Program-made: the position numbers and the translations under genes
Shown: positions 18,193-27,919 of the stretch, piece by piece
Numbering within the stretch: position 1 is the first letter of the stretch
Layout: each line of letters begins with the position of its first letter
The notes under the pieces: model-generated
The model's input: only the letters and a program-made list of their open reading frames with translations
Told to the model about the DNA's origin: nothing
The model's database searches: none
DNA from: Streptomyces sp. SW4
GTDB taxonomy: Bacteria > Actinomycetota > Actinomycetes > Streptomycetales > Streptomycetaceae
Assembly: GCA_003248315.1 (NCBI GenBank)
Contig: QKWM01000004.1
Span: forward strand, 4,089,001-4,153,000
Direction: 5' to 3'
DNA: 64,000 nt

Positions 18193-19185
18193 GTGGAAGT
18201 TTCGACGACCCTGTGGGTCCTGACCATCGTGGGCCTTGCCGCCCTCATCGCCGTCGATTTCTTCATCGGCCGCAAACCGCACGACGTATCGATCAAGGAA
18301 GCCGGTATCTGGACGGTCGTCTGGATCGTTCTCGCCGGCCTCTTCGGCATCGGCCTGCTCGTCTTCGGCGGCGGCCAGCCCGCCGGTGAGTTCTTCGCCG
18401 GCTTCATCACCGAGAAGTCGCTGAGCGTCGACAACCTGTTCGTCTTCGTCCTGATCATGGCGAAGTTCGCGGTGCCGTCGCAGTACCAGCAGCGGGTGCT
18501 CCTGATCGGTGTGCTCATCGCCCTGGTCCTCAGGGCCGTCTTCATCGCCGCGGGCGCGGCGATCATCGCCAGCTTCTCCTGGGTCTTCTACCTCTTCGGC
18601 GCCTTCCTGATCTGGACCGCCTGGAAGCTCATCCAGGAGGCCCGCGCCGACGAGGAGGACGAGGAGTACGAGGAGAACAAGCTCCTCAAGGCCGCCGAGC
18701 GCCGCTTCGGCGTCGCCGACCGCTACCACGGCACCAAGCTGTGGATCCGGGAGAACGGCAAGCGGGTCATGACCCCGATGCTGGTCGTGATGCTCGCGAT
18801 CGGCACCACGGACGTGCTCTTCGCGCTCGACTCGATCCCCGCGATCTTCGGCCTGACCCAGGACCCGTACATCGTCTTCACCGCCAACGCGTTCGCCCTG
18901 ATGGGTCTGCGGCAGCTGTACTTCCTCATCGGCGGCCTGCTGAAGAAGCTGGTCCACCTCTCGTACGGCCTGTCGATCATCCTGGGCTTCATCGGTGTGA
19001 AGCTGGTGCTGCACGCGCTGCACGAGTCCGGCGTCCACGTCCCGGAGATCAGCATTCCGGTCTCGCTGGGTGTCATCTGCTCGGTCCTGATCGTCACCAC
19101 GATCACCAGCCTGCGCGCCAGCAAGAAGCAGGCGGCGGCCGAGGCGGAGCGCGGCGACGTCGAGAAGGACAGCGTCGGCGCCTGA
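18193..19185 (+). CDS. terC: TerC-family integral membrane protein
   Basis: 330 aa and uninterrupted, about nine membrane segments. Acidic membrane motifs typical of TerC are present: DFFIGR near residue 22, EKSLSVDNLFVF near 76 and GTTDVLFALDSIPAIFG near 205. TerC-like proteins are linked to tellurite resistance and, in cases with a yybP-ykoY leader, to Mn2+ export or metalation of secreted proteins. The GTG start is fixed by GGAGG at 18184-18188 within the riboswitch platform. Two hairpins follow the stop. Confidence 0.92.
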   Translation: MEVSTTLWVLTIVGLAALIAVDFFIGRKPHDVSIKEAGIWTVVWIVLAGLFGIGLLVFGGGQPAGEFFAGFITEKSLSVDNLFVFVLIMAKFAVPSQYQQRVLLIGVLIALVLRAVFIAAGAAIIASFSWVFYLFGAFLIWTAWKLIQEARADEEDEEYEENKLLKAAERRFGVADRYHGTKLWIRENGKRVMTPMLVVMLAIGTTDVLFALDSIPAIFGLTQDPYIVFTANAFALMGLRQLYFLIGGLLKKLVHLSYGLSIILGFIGVKLVLHALHESGVHVPEISIPVSLGVICSVLIVTTITSLRASKKQAAAEAERGDVEKDSVGA

Positions 19186-19197
19186 CGGCGCCCGGTC

Positions 19198-19280
19198 CCG
19201 GAGGCCGCCCCGGTGGCCTCCGGATCCGCCCGAGCGCCGGGAGCGGTGCGCGGCCGAGCCGCCGCCGCTCCCGGCGCTCG
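19198..19280 (+). terminator. Two consecutive perfect hairpins after terC
   Basis: CCGGAGGCC (19198-19206) with GGCCTCCGG (19215-19223), loop 8; then CGAGCGCCGGGAGCG (19231-19245) with its exact 15-base complement (19266-19280), loop 20. Both lie between codirectional terC and the antiporter gene. They should end terC transcripts although neither has a T tract. Confidence 0.7.
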
Positions 19281-19333
19281 CGCCGTGACACGACCGGCGT
19301 GCGGGCCCCGGAGGGCTCTGCGACGATCGCTGC

Positions 19334-20434
19334 ATGATCCCTCGGACCAGGGCGCTCATGACACAGTGGACGACCGTCGTGCCCGTGGCCGCGGTCGTGC
19401 TGCTCGTCTTCACGTGGGGACGCGATCTGCCGGGTGCGGTCGTCGTCCTGGCGACCCTCGTCCTCGCGGGGGCCGTCCTCGCCGCCGTCCACCACGCCGA
19501 GGTCGTCGCCCACCGGGTCGGTGAGCCGTTCGGCTCCCTCGTCCTCGCCGTCGCCGTCACGGTCATCGAGGTCGCCCTCATCGTGACCCTGATGGCGGAC
19601 GGCAGTGACAAGAGCGCGAGCCTGGCCCGGGACACCGTCTTCGCGGCCGTCATGATCACCTGCAACGGCGTGCTCGGCCTCAGCCTCCTCGTGGCCTCCC
19701 TGCGGCACGGAACGGCCGTCTTCAACCCGGAGGGCACCGGGGCGGCGCTCGCGACCGTCGCGACGCTGGCCACGCTCAGCCTGGTCCTGCCGACGTTCAC
19801 CACGAGCGCGCCGGGGCCGGAGTTCTCCACGGTGCAGTTGACCTTCGCCGCGCTCTCCTCGCTGGTCCTCTACGGCCTGTTCGTGGCGACCCAGACCGTG
19901 CGGCACCGCGACTACTTCCTGCCGATCACCCGGCAGGGCCAGGTGATCACCGCCGAGCAGCACGCCGAGGCCCCCACCGCCCGTGTGGCCCTGATCAGCC
20001 TCGGGCTTCTCGCCCTCGCCCTGATCGGCGTGGTCGGCCTGGCCAAGGGCGTGTCACCCACCATCGAGGACGGCGTCGACGCGGCCGGACTGCACCACGC
20101 GGTCGTCGGTGTGATCATCGCCCTGCTGGTGCTGCTCCCCGAGACCATCGCCGCGGTGCGGTCCGCCCGCCGCGACCGGGTCCAGACCAGCCTCAACCTG
20201 GCACTCGGATCGGCGATGGCCAGCATCGGGCTGACCATCCCCGCCGTAGCGCTGGCGTCCGTGTGGCTCTCCGGGCCGCTCGTCCTCGGCCTCGGCGCCA
20301 CCCACATGGTGCTGCTCGCCCTGACCGTGGTGGTCGCCTCGCTGACCGTTGTACCGGGCCGGGCCACGCCCCTGCAGGGCGGGGTCCACCTGGTGCTGTT
20401 CGCGGCCTACCTCGAACTGGCCATCAATCCGTAG
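19334..20434 (+). CDS. Calcium/sodium:proton antiporter (ChaA-like)
   Basis: 366 aa with about eleven membrane segments and the two acidic CaCA-type repeats: SLVLAVAVTVIEVALIVTLM near residue 70 and VIIALLVLLPETIAAVRSA near 260. ChaA-type proteins exchange Na+ or Ca2+ (K+) for H+. ATG at 19334 is used; a second ATG at 19358 (MTQWTTVV) is also possible. It stands alone after the terC terminators and converges on the MFS gene. Confidence 0.85.
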   Translation: MIPRTRALMTQWTTVVPVAAVVLLVFTWGRDLPGAVVVLATLVLAGAVLAAVHHAEVVAHRVGEPFGSLVLAVAVTVIEVALIVTLMADGSDKSASLARDTVFAAVMITCNGVLGLSLLVASLRHGTAVFNPEGTGAALATVATLATLSLVLPTFTTSAPGPEFSTVQLTFAALSSLVLYGLFVATQTVRHRDYFLPITRQGQVITAEQHAEAPTARVALISLGLLALALIGVVGLAKGVSPTIEDGVDAAGLHHAVVGVIIALLVLLPETIAAVRSARRDRVQTSLNLALGSAMASIGLTIPAVALASVWLSGPLVLGLGATHMVLLALTVVVASLTVVPGRATPLQGGVHLVLFAAYLELAINP

Positions 20435-20558
20435 GCGCGAACGGCCGTCGATCCCCGGGCCCGAACTGGTCAACGAGCCTGGGCCCGAACTGGCCGCCGG
20501 TCCCCGGGCCGGGCGATCACGGGGCCTCAGGACCCGGACCCCCCACCTCGCCCCACTG

Positions 20559-21878
20559 TCAGCCGGAGGCCGGTTCCGCCGCCACGCCCGCTGCCGGCAC
20601 CGGCCTGGTCTCGGGCAGCAGCGCGAAGCAGGCCAGACTGAGGAGCGCGACCCCCGTCAGATAGACGCCCACGCCCCAGGGCACCCTGCCGCCCTGCTCG
20701 GCCAGGGCCGTCGCCACGATCGGGGTGAGCGCGCCACCGAGGACACCGCCGAGGTTGTAGCCGACGGCGGCGCCGGTGCACCGCACCCGGGGCTCGTACA
20801 GCTCCGGCAGATAGGCGGCGATCACCGCGAACATGGTGATGAACGCCAGCATCGCCCCCAGGAAGCCGAGGAACATCGGCAACGGCTCGCCGGTCGCCAG
20901 CAGCGCGACCATGGGAGCATCCACAGCGCGGCGGCGGCGCACCCGGCCAGGCACAGCGGCCGGCGCCCGTGGCGGTCGCCGAGCAGGGCGGCCAGCGGAG
21001 TCAGCGCCCCCTTGATCAGCACCGCGGCCATGATGCAGGTCAGCACCACGCCCCGGTCCACACCGAGCCGCTCCGTCGCGTACGACAGGGACCACGTGGA
21101 GACGGTGTAGAAGATCGCGTAGCCGGCGGCGAGCGCCCCGGCGGTGAGCAGGACCAGCCGCCAGTGGTGCCGCACCACCTCGGCGAGCGGTACGCGCGCG
21201 TGCTCGTCGATGCCCAGGAAGCCCGGGCTCTCGGCCAGGGACGAACGCAGCCACAGGCCGACCAGCGCGAGCACGCCCGCCACCCAGAAGGGCACCCGCC
21301 ACCCCACGCGGCGAACTGCGCCTCGGACAGGAGCTCCGACAGTGCCAGCACCACACCGTTGGCGAGCAGGAAGCCGAGCGCCGGGCCGATCTGCGGAAAG
21401 CTCGACCACAGCCCACGCCGGCCGGCGGGGGCGTGTTCCGCGGTCAGCAGCACCGCCCCGCCCCACTCCCCGCCGAGCCCCAGGCCCTGGAGGAAACGCA
21501 GGGCGACGAGCAGCAGGGGAGCGGCCAGACCGATCGAGCCGTACGTCGGCACGCAGCCGACCGCGACCGTCGCCGCGCCGGTCAGCAGCAGCGAGGCGAC
21601 GAGGACCGGACGCCGGCCGTGCCGGTCCCCGATGTGCCCGAACAGCACGGAGCCCAGCGGCCGGGCGACGAACCCGACCCGAACGTCGCGAACGCGGCCA
21701 GGGTCCCCGCCAGCGGCGAGAACGTGGGGAAGAACAGCGGACCCAGCACGAGCGCCGCCGCGGTTCCGTAGACGAAGAAGTCGTAGAACTCGATCGCGGT
21801 CCCGGCGAGCGACGCGGTGGCGAGCCGCAGCATGGAGGGGGCGGGGCGGGAGCCCTCGACGGGGGATGCATGGTTCAC
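20559..21878 (-). CDS. MFS transporter, metabolite:H+ symporter type, frameshifted three times
   Basis: About 440 aa, 12 membrane segments, after restoring one base at 21673-21675, 21302-21305 and 20913-20915. The MFS loop motif appears twice, as GDRHGRRPVL between helices 2-3 and GDRHGRRPL between 8-9. The N-terminal ATASLAGTAIEFYDFFVYG and GLGLGGEWGGAVLLTAEHAP are characteristic of the metabolite:H+ symporter (MHS) subfamily, whose members carry organic acids, betaines or proline/shikimate-like compounds. The start is GTG at 21878. It is divergent from aroQ; a shikimate link is tempting but only inferred. Confidence 0.85.
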
Positions 21879-21995
21879 GCCGCGTCAACCACCCGCGACG
21901 ACCAGGGGTTACGGGGCGCACGGGGTGCCGGGACCAGGGGGAGGGGCGCGGGCACCGGGAGGCCACGGGCGGATGCGCCGGCCCGGCCGCGGGGC

Positions 21996-22090
21996 GCGCT
22001 CCCCGTCATCGACGGGCCGGCCGCCGGATGCGCTCCCCGTGATCAACGGCCCGGCCGCGGCCTCCGCGCCCCGTGATAAACCGGGTGTCA
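21996..22090. repeat. 34-bp imperfect tandem repeat between MFS gene and aroQ
   Basis: Two copies of GCGCTCCCCGT-[C/G]-ATC-[G/A]-ACGG-(G/C)-CCGGCCGC... at 21996-22029 and 22030-22063, and a decayed third from about 22066. The copies occupy the divergent promoter region. Confidence 0.65.
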
Positions 22091-22141
22091 CCAGCGGTCC
22101 GGCCGGACCGCCCACCATGAACGGACCGGAGGAACCCAACC

Positions 22142-22615
22142 GTGCCCCGCACCCTGGCCAGCGCCCCGATCATGATCCTCAACGGCCCCAACCTGAACCT
22201 GCTCGGCCAGCGGCAGCCGGAGATCTACGGCTCCGACACCCTCGCCGACGTCGAGGCGATGTGCGCCGAGGCGGCCGCGGCGCAGGGCGGCACGGTGGAC
22301 TTCCGGCAGTCCAACCACGAGGGCGAACTGGTCGACTGGATCCACGAGGCACGGCTGAACCACTGCGGGATCGTGATCAACCCCGCTGCCTATTCGCACA
22401 CGTCCGTCGCGATCCTCGACGCCCTCAACACCTGCGACGGGCTCCCCGTGGTGGAGGTCCACATCTCCAACATCCACCAGCGGGAGTCGTTCCGGCACCA
22501 CTCCTACGTCTCGCTGCGGGCCGACGGCGTCATCGCCGGGTGCGGGGTCCAGGGGTACGTCTTCGGCGTGCAGCGGGTCGCCGCCCTCGCGGGTGCGGGA
22601 CAGGCCACGACCTGA
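22142..22615 (+). CDS. aroQ: 3-dehydroquinate dehydratase, type II
   Basis: 157 aa, full length for the dodecameric type II enzyme that converts 3-dehydroquinate to 3-dehydroshikimate. Seen: NGPNLNLLGQRQPEIYGSDT with the catalytic tyrosine, SNHEGELVDWIHEA, INPAAYSHTSVAILDAL and EVHISNIHQRESFRHHSYVS with the catalytic histidine. The GTG at 22142 is chosen because GGAGGAA lies six bases upstream. No other aro genes are near. It could equally feed catabolic quinate use. Confidence 0.95.
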   Translation: MPRTLASAPIMILNGPNLNLLGQRQPEIYGSDTLADVEAMCAEAAAAQGGTVDFRQSNHEGELVDWIHEARLNHCGIVINPAAYSHTSVAILDALNTCDGLPVVEVHISNIHQRESFRHHSYVSLRADGVIAGCGVQGYVFGVQRVAALAGAGQATT

Positions 22616-23029
22616 GCCGCCGCGCACGGGACGGGTGGGGCGGTGGGGCCACCGAGCCGGGCGACGGACCCGGCGGGGCCGCCGGCCGAGGGCGGGGAAC
22701 GAAGACCGGCGGCCCGTGCCGCCCAGGCAGCTGCCGAGGTCCTGGGCGGGATCGACCTCAGTTGACCGCGCCGGGGGCGTGCGCGGGGAGCGCGCGTACG
22801 CCCCGGCGCGGGCGCACGCTTCACACGGGGAGTGCGCGCCGGTGACTCACCGCGCTGAGCGGCCCGCTACGGCGCCGACGGCCCTCCGCGCCCAACGGCC
22901 CGCTACGGCGCCCGACGGCTACGGCTTGGCGCCGACGGCTACGGTCTGGCGCCGACGGCTACGGTCTGGCGCCGACGGCTACGGTCTGGCGCCGACGGCT
23001 ACGGTCTGGCACCGATCGGCGAGGTCCGC
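22616..23029. repeat. 414-bp convergent gap with five 20-bp tandem repeats
   Basis: The right part holds a tandem array of GCCGACGGCTACGGTCTGGC: four perfect copies from 22931 to 23010 and one diverged copy at 22911-22930, with further decayed pieces upstream (ACGGCCCGCTACGGCGC at about 22859-22915). The left part is GC-rich without recognisable signals. aroQ and the MBL gene converge on this gap; no gene is supported in it. Confidence 0.85.
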
Positions 23030-23686
23030 TCACCACCCGCGTGCGCGCCACTCCGGCAGATGGGGGCGCTCGGCGCCCAGCGTCGTGTCGTTGCCGTGCC
23101 CCGGATAGACCCACGTCTCGTCCGGCAGGACGTCGAAGATCTTGGCCTCGACGTCGCCGATCAGACGGGCGAAGGCCTCGGGGTCCTGGTGGGTGTTGCC
23201 GACCCCGCCGGGGAAGAGACAGTCCCCGGTGAAGACGTGGGGATGCCCGTGCGGGTCGTCGTAGACGAGGGCGATGGAGCCCGGCGTGTGGCCGACCAGG
23301 TGGCGCGCGGTGAGCTCCACGCGCCCCACCCGGACGATGTCGCCGTCGTCCACCAGGACGTCGGTCGGCACCGGGATGCCCTCGGCGTCGTACCGGCCGG
23401 CGTAGGTGCGGGCGCCGGTGGCGGCGACCACCTCGCCGAGCGCCTGCCAGTGATCACCGTGCCGGTGCGTGGTGACGACGGACGCGATGCCGTCGTCACC
23501 GATCATGCCGAGGAGCGTCTTCGCGTCGTTGGCGGCGTCGATCAGCAGCTGCTCGTCGGTGGCCCGGCAGCGCAGCAGATAGGCGTTGTTGTCCATCGGG
23601 CCGACCGCGATCTTGGTGATCATCAGGTCCGCCAGTTCGTGCACGTCGGCGGGCCCGCCCACCGTCACCTCTCCGCTGTACGTCAT
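23030..23686 (-). CDS. MBL-fold metallo-hydrolase (glyoxalase II-like)
   Basis: 218 aa. The metal motif THRHGDHWQAL is the H-x-H-x-D-H signature, with later ligands in LVGHTPGSIAL, FTGDCLFPGGVG and YPGHGNDTTLG. This is the small beta-lactamase-fold hydrolase group near glyoxalase II; the true thioester substrate is unknown. ATG at 23686 (MTYSGEVTVGGPADVHE) is the first good start after the short spacer to the upstream gene on the same strand. Confidence 0.9.
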   Translation of the reverse strand: MTYSGEVTVGGPADVHELADLMITKIAVGPMDNNAYLLRCRATDEQLLIDAANDAKTLLGMIGDDGIASVVTTHRHGDHWQALGEVVAATGARTYAGRYDAEGIPVPTDVLVDDGDIVRVGRVELTARHLVGHTPGSIALVYDDPHGHPHVFTGDCLFPGGVGNTHQDPEAFARLIGDVEAKIFDVLPDETWVYPGHGNDTTLGAERPHLPEWRARGW

Positions 23687-23789
23687 GGCCGCCAGCCTAG
23701 AGCCTGTCGTCGCCGTCCCGCCCGCCCGGCGGGCGGGAAACCCGCGGCACCGGGCACGCCGACCGCGGACCGCCGGCGCCACAGCGACG

Positions 23790-23868
23790 GCGGCTCCACC
23801 GTCGGCGCCACAGCAGCGGCAGCTCCACCACCGGCACCGCACCGCCCCGGCTCCACCGTCGGCGCTAC
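23790..23868. repeat. Imperfect repeats of CTCCACCGTCGGCGCCACAGC
   Basis: Three spaced copies of CTCCACC-[G/A]-(T/C)CGGC followed by CACAGC- or CTACAGC-type ends, in the gap between the MDMPI-fold gene and the MBL gene. The last copy runs over the stop codon of the MDMPI-fold gene (23865-23867). Confidence 0.55.
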
Positions 23869-24551
23869 AGCGGCGGCAGCTTCGGCAGCGCCCCGCCCGT
23901 CACCGTCAGCGCCGAACCGTCCCGCCGCCCGGAGAGCCAGCCGAGCAGATCGGCCGGCGTGCCCTCCACCGCGACCGGCCCGCCCTCGGCGCCGCCGCCG
24001 GTGCGCCACGCGCGCGTGCCGTCCGTGAGCCGGGTGGCCGGGACCTCCGGGTGCCCGGCGAAGCGCTCGGCGAGGAAGTCGATCTCCCGTTCCGTGAACT
24101 GCGCCGGCAGATCCTCCAGCTCGTACCCGACGCCGAGATCCACGTGGTGCAGCTCGACCTCGACCCACCGGCGGAACGGCACGCGGGCGGCGGCGTCGGT
24201 GACGCCGTTGCGCAGCTCCACCGTCCGCGACCAGTCGGCCGGCGCGGCCCCGGCCGCCTGGAAGCGGGCGGCGCTGTCGCGCACGTCGGCGAGGTGGACC
24301 TCCAGGGGGCGCGGAGCGTCCCGCTCGATGTCGGCGTCCCGGGCCTCGGCGGAGGCGTACATGGGCCGGCCCTCGAGGACGTTCACGAGCGCGTCCGCGT
24401 TGCGGGCCACGTGGGCCAGGACGTGACCCCGGGTCCAGCCCGGCAGCCGTGACGGCTCCGTCACGGACGCGTTGTCCAGTTTGCCGACCGCGGTGAGCAG
24501 CCGGTCGGTAGCGTCACGTACAGACGCCAGGTCATGAGCGTGATCAATCAT
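23865..24551 (-). CDS. Maleylpyruvate isomerase-family (mycothiol-dependent, DinB-like) protein
   Basis: 228 aa. The N-terminal four-helix bundle carries the family signature LPGWTRGHVLAHVARNADAL, with a metal histidine, and VPFRRWVEVELHHVDLGVGYEL holds the second ligand pair. A small C-terminal SCP2-like part follows (ALTVTGGALPKLPPL end). Members use mycothiol as cofactor or act as unknown metal-dependent transferases. ATG at 24551 (MIDHAHDLASVRDATDRLL) fits the family start better than upstream options. Confidence 0.88.
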   Translation of the reverse strand: MIDHAHDLASVRDATDRLLTAVGKLDNASVTEPSRLPGWTRGHVLAHVARNADALVNVLEGRPMYASAEARDADIERDAPRPLEVHLADVRDSAARFQAAGAAPADWSRTVELRNGVTDAAARVPFRRWVEVELHHVDLGVGYELEDLPAQFTEREIDFLAERFAGHPEVPATRLTDGTRAWRTGGGAEGGPVAVEGTPADLLGWLSGRRDGSALTVTGGALPKLPPL

Positions 24552-24671
24552 GGTGCTGACCCTAGCCCCGGCCACACCTTCGGGTGAAGGTTCTCGACCA
24601 CGCCCGCAAATCGAATGCACGTGCTATATGGTCGAGTGCGACGTCGGGCATGCTGGAGAGCCGGGGTTTGT

Positions 24672-24719
24672 TGACAACCCGTGAATCCGACCGGCGTTGT
24701 CAGTGGCTCCCCCTAGTCT
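24672..24719 (+). promoter_or_regulatory. PafBC / RecA-NDp-type promoter of uvrA with flanking inverted repeat
   Basis: TTGTCAGTG (24697-24705), eight bases, TAGTCT (24714-24719), a perfect match to TTGTCRGTG-N8-TANNNT. TGACAAC at 24672-24678 forms an inverted repeat with GTTGTCA at 24696-24702. The GTG of uvrA is at 24775, giving a leader of about 50 bases. Confidence 0.8.
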
Positions 24720-24774
24720 GAGAAGGACGGGGGCCCCGCCCCTGTCGCTTCTCTCAAGAAAGGTGCGGACCGGC

Positions 24775-27700
24775 GTGGCCGACCGTCTCATCGTCCGTGG
24801 CGCGCGCGAGCACAATCTGAAGAACGTCTCGCTCGACCTGCCTCGCGACTCGCTCATCGTCTTCACGGGCCTGTCGGGGTCGGGCAAGTCCTCCCTGGCC
24901 TTCGACACGATCTTCGCCGAGGGCCAGCGGCGCTACGTGGAGTCGCTCTCCTCCTACGCCCGGCAGTTCCTCGGCCAGATGGACAAGCCGGACGTCGACT
25001 TCATCGAGGGCCTCTCCCCGGCGGTCTCCATCGACCAGAAGTCGACCTCCCGCAACCCGCGCTCCACGGTCGGCACCATCACCGAGGTCTACGACTACCT
25101 GCGGCTGCTCTTCGCCCGCATCGGCAAGCCGCACTGTCCCGAGTGCGGCCGCCCGATCTCGCGCCAGTCCCCGCAGGCCATCGTCGACAAGGTGCTGGAG
25201 CTGCCCGAGGGCAGCCGCTTCCAGGTGCTGTCCCCGCTGGTGCGCGAGCGCAAGGGCGAGTTCGTCGACCTCTTCGCCGACCTCCAGACCAAGGGGTACT
25301 CCCGCGCGCGCGTGGACGGCGAGACCGTCCAGCTCTCCAACCCGCCCACGCTGAAGAAGCAGGAGAAGCACACCATCGAGGTGGTCGTCGACCGCCTCAC
25401 GGTGAAGGACTCCGCCAAGCGCCGGCTCACCGACTCCGTGGAGACCGCCCTCGGGCTGTCCGGCGGCATGGTCGTGCTCGACTTCGTCGACCTCCCCGAG
25501 GACGACCCGAGCGCGAGCGCATGTACTCCGAGCACCTGTACTGCCCGTACGACGACCTGTCCTTCGAGGAGCTGGAGCCCCGCTCCTTCTCCTTCAACTC
25601 GCCCTTCGGCGCCTGCCCCGACTGCACCGGCATCGGCACGCGCATGGAGGTCGACCCGGAGCTGATCGTCCCCGACCCGGACAAGTCCCTGGACGAGGGC
25701 GCCATCCACCCCTGGTCGCACGGGCACACCAAGGACTACTTCGGCCGCCTCATCGGGGCCCTCGCGGACGCCCTCGGCTTCCGCACCGACATCCCCTTCG
25801 CCGGGCTGCCGCAGCGGGCCAAGAAGGCCCTGCTCCACGGCCACAAGACCCAGGTCGAGGTCCGCTACCGCAACCGCTACGGCCGCGAGCGCCGCTACAC
25901 CACGGCCTTCGAGGGCGCCGTGCCCTTCGTCAAGCGCCGGCACAGCGAGGCCGAGTCCGACGCCAGCCGGGAGCGCTTCGAGGGCTACATGCGCGAGGTG
26001 CCCTGCCCCACGTGCGAGGGCACGCGCCTGAAGCCGCTCATCCTCTCCGTCACGGTCATGGGCAAGTCGATCGCCGAGGTCTCGGCGATGTCCATCAGCG
26101 ACTGCGCGGACTTCCTGGCCGAACTGAAGCTCACCGACCGCGACAAGAAGATCGCCGAGCGGGTGCTGAAGGAGGTCAACGAGCGGCTGCGGTTCCTGGT
26201 CGACGTCGGCCTGGACTACCTCTCCCTGAACCGCGCGGCCGGCACGCTCTCCGGCGGCGAGGCGCAGCGCATCCGCCTGGCCACCCAGATCGGCTCCGGC
26301 CTCGTCGGCGTGCTGTACGTCCTGGACGAGCCGTCCATCGGCCTGCACCAGCGCGACAACCACCGGCTGATCGAGACCCTGGTCCGGCTCCGCGACATGG
26401 GCAACACGCTCATCGTCGTCGAGCACGACGAGGACACCATCAAGACCGCCGACTGGATCGTCGACATCGGCCCCGGCGCCGGCGAGCACGGCGGCAAGGT
26501 GGTGCACAGCGGTTCCCTGAAGGAGCTGCTGGCCAACGCCGAGTCGGAGACCGGGCAGTACCTGTCCGGGAAGAAGGCCATCCCGCTGCCCGACCTCCGC
26601 CGCCCGGTGGACCCGTCCCGCCGCCTCACCGTGCACGGCGCCCGGGAGAACAACCTGAAGGACATCGACGTGTCCTTCCCGCTGGGCGTGTTCACGGCCG
26701 TCACCGGAGTCTCCGGCTCCGGCAAGTCCACGCTGGTCAACGACATCCTGTACACCCACCTGGCCCGGGAGCTGAACGGCGCCCGCAGCGTCCCCGGGCG
26801 GCACACGCGCGTGGACGGCGACGACCAGGTCGACAAGGTCGTGCACGTCGACCAGTCGCCCATCGGCCGCACCCCGCGGTCCAACCCGGCGACGTACACC
26901 GGCGTCTTCGACCACATCCGCAAGCTGTTCGCCGAGACCACCGAGGCGAAGGTCCGCGGCTACATGCCGGGCCGGTTCTCCTTCAACGTCAAGGGCGGCC
27001 GCTGCGAGAACTGCGCGGGCGACGGCACGATCAAGATCGAGATGAACTTCCTCCCGGACGTCTACGTCCCGTGCGAGGTCTGCCACGGCGCCCGGTACAA
27101 CCGGGAGACCCTGGAGGTCCACTACAAGGGCAAGTCCATCGCCGAGGTCCTGAACATGCCGATCGAGGAGGCGATGCACTTCTTCGAGGCCGTCCCGGCG
27201 ATCTCCCGCCACCTGAAGACGCTGAACGACGTCGGCCTCGGCTACGTCCGTCTCGGCCAGTCCGCGACCACCCTGTCCGGCGGCGAGGCACAGCGCGTCA
27301 AGCTCGCCAGCGAGCTGCAGAAGCGCTCCACCGGACGCACGGTCTACGTCCTGGACGAGCCGACCACCGGTCTGCACTTCGAGGACATCAACAAGCTGCT
27401 CAGGGTCCTGTCCGGCCTGGTCGACAAGGGCAACACGGTCATCGTCATCGAGCACAACCTCGACGTGATCAAGACCGCCGACTGGATCGTCGACATGGGC
27501 CCCGAGGGCGGCGCGGGCGGTGGCCTGGTCGTCGCCGAGGGCACCCCCGAGCAGGTCGCCGCGGTTCCCGCCAGCCACACCGGCAAGTTCCTGCGGGACA
27601 TCCTGGGCGCCGACCGGATCAGCGACGCGGCGCCGGTCAAGGCGGTGCGCAGGACGGCCGCGAAGACCGCGGCGGCGAAGTCGACGGCCAGGAAGACGGC

Positions 27701-27833
27701 GACGAAGACGGTCGACGCGAAGACGGCCACGACCGCGAAGGCGGCCACGACCGCGAAGGCGGCCAAGACCGCGAAGACGGCCACGACCGCGAAGACCGCC
27801 GCCAAGAAGAGCACGCGGGCCCGGAAGGCCTGA
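24775..27833 (+). CDS. uvrA: Excinuclease ABC subunit A with lysine/alanine/threonine-rich tail, frameshifted once
   Basis: About 1019 aa. UvrA2 finds DNA damage and loads UvrB. Seen: Walker A GLSGSGKSSLAFDT, Cys pairs CPECG and CPTCEG, first signature LSGGEAQRIRLATQ, second Walker A GVSGSGKSTLVND, the zinc finger CENCAGDG...CEVCHG, the second signature LSGGEAQRVKLAS and Walker B VLDEPTTGLH. The frame breaks at CCC 25507-25509 (DDP to ERERMYSEH). The last ~65 residues are repeats of KTA/KAA units ending KKSTRARKA, a histone-H1-like basic tail not needed for the UvrA core. GTG 24775 is the conserved start (MADRLIVRGAREHNLKNV). Confidence 0.95.
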
Positions 27834-27919
27834 CACCCGGCCGCGGTCCGATCGGCACGACGCGCCGTGTCCCCCGAGACACCGGGGGCACGCCGCGTCG
27901 GCCGGTCGGACGCGCCGCG

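Noticed and set aside
22911..23010. CRISPR array
   Set aside because: Units are directly abutting 20-bp copies with no spacers.
25095..27836. 913-codon minus-strand frame opposite uvrA
   Set aside because: Antisense shadow of uvrA with repetitive Gly/Arg/Leu composition and no domain.
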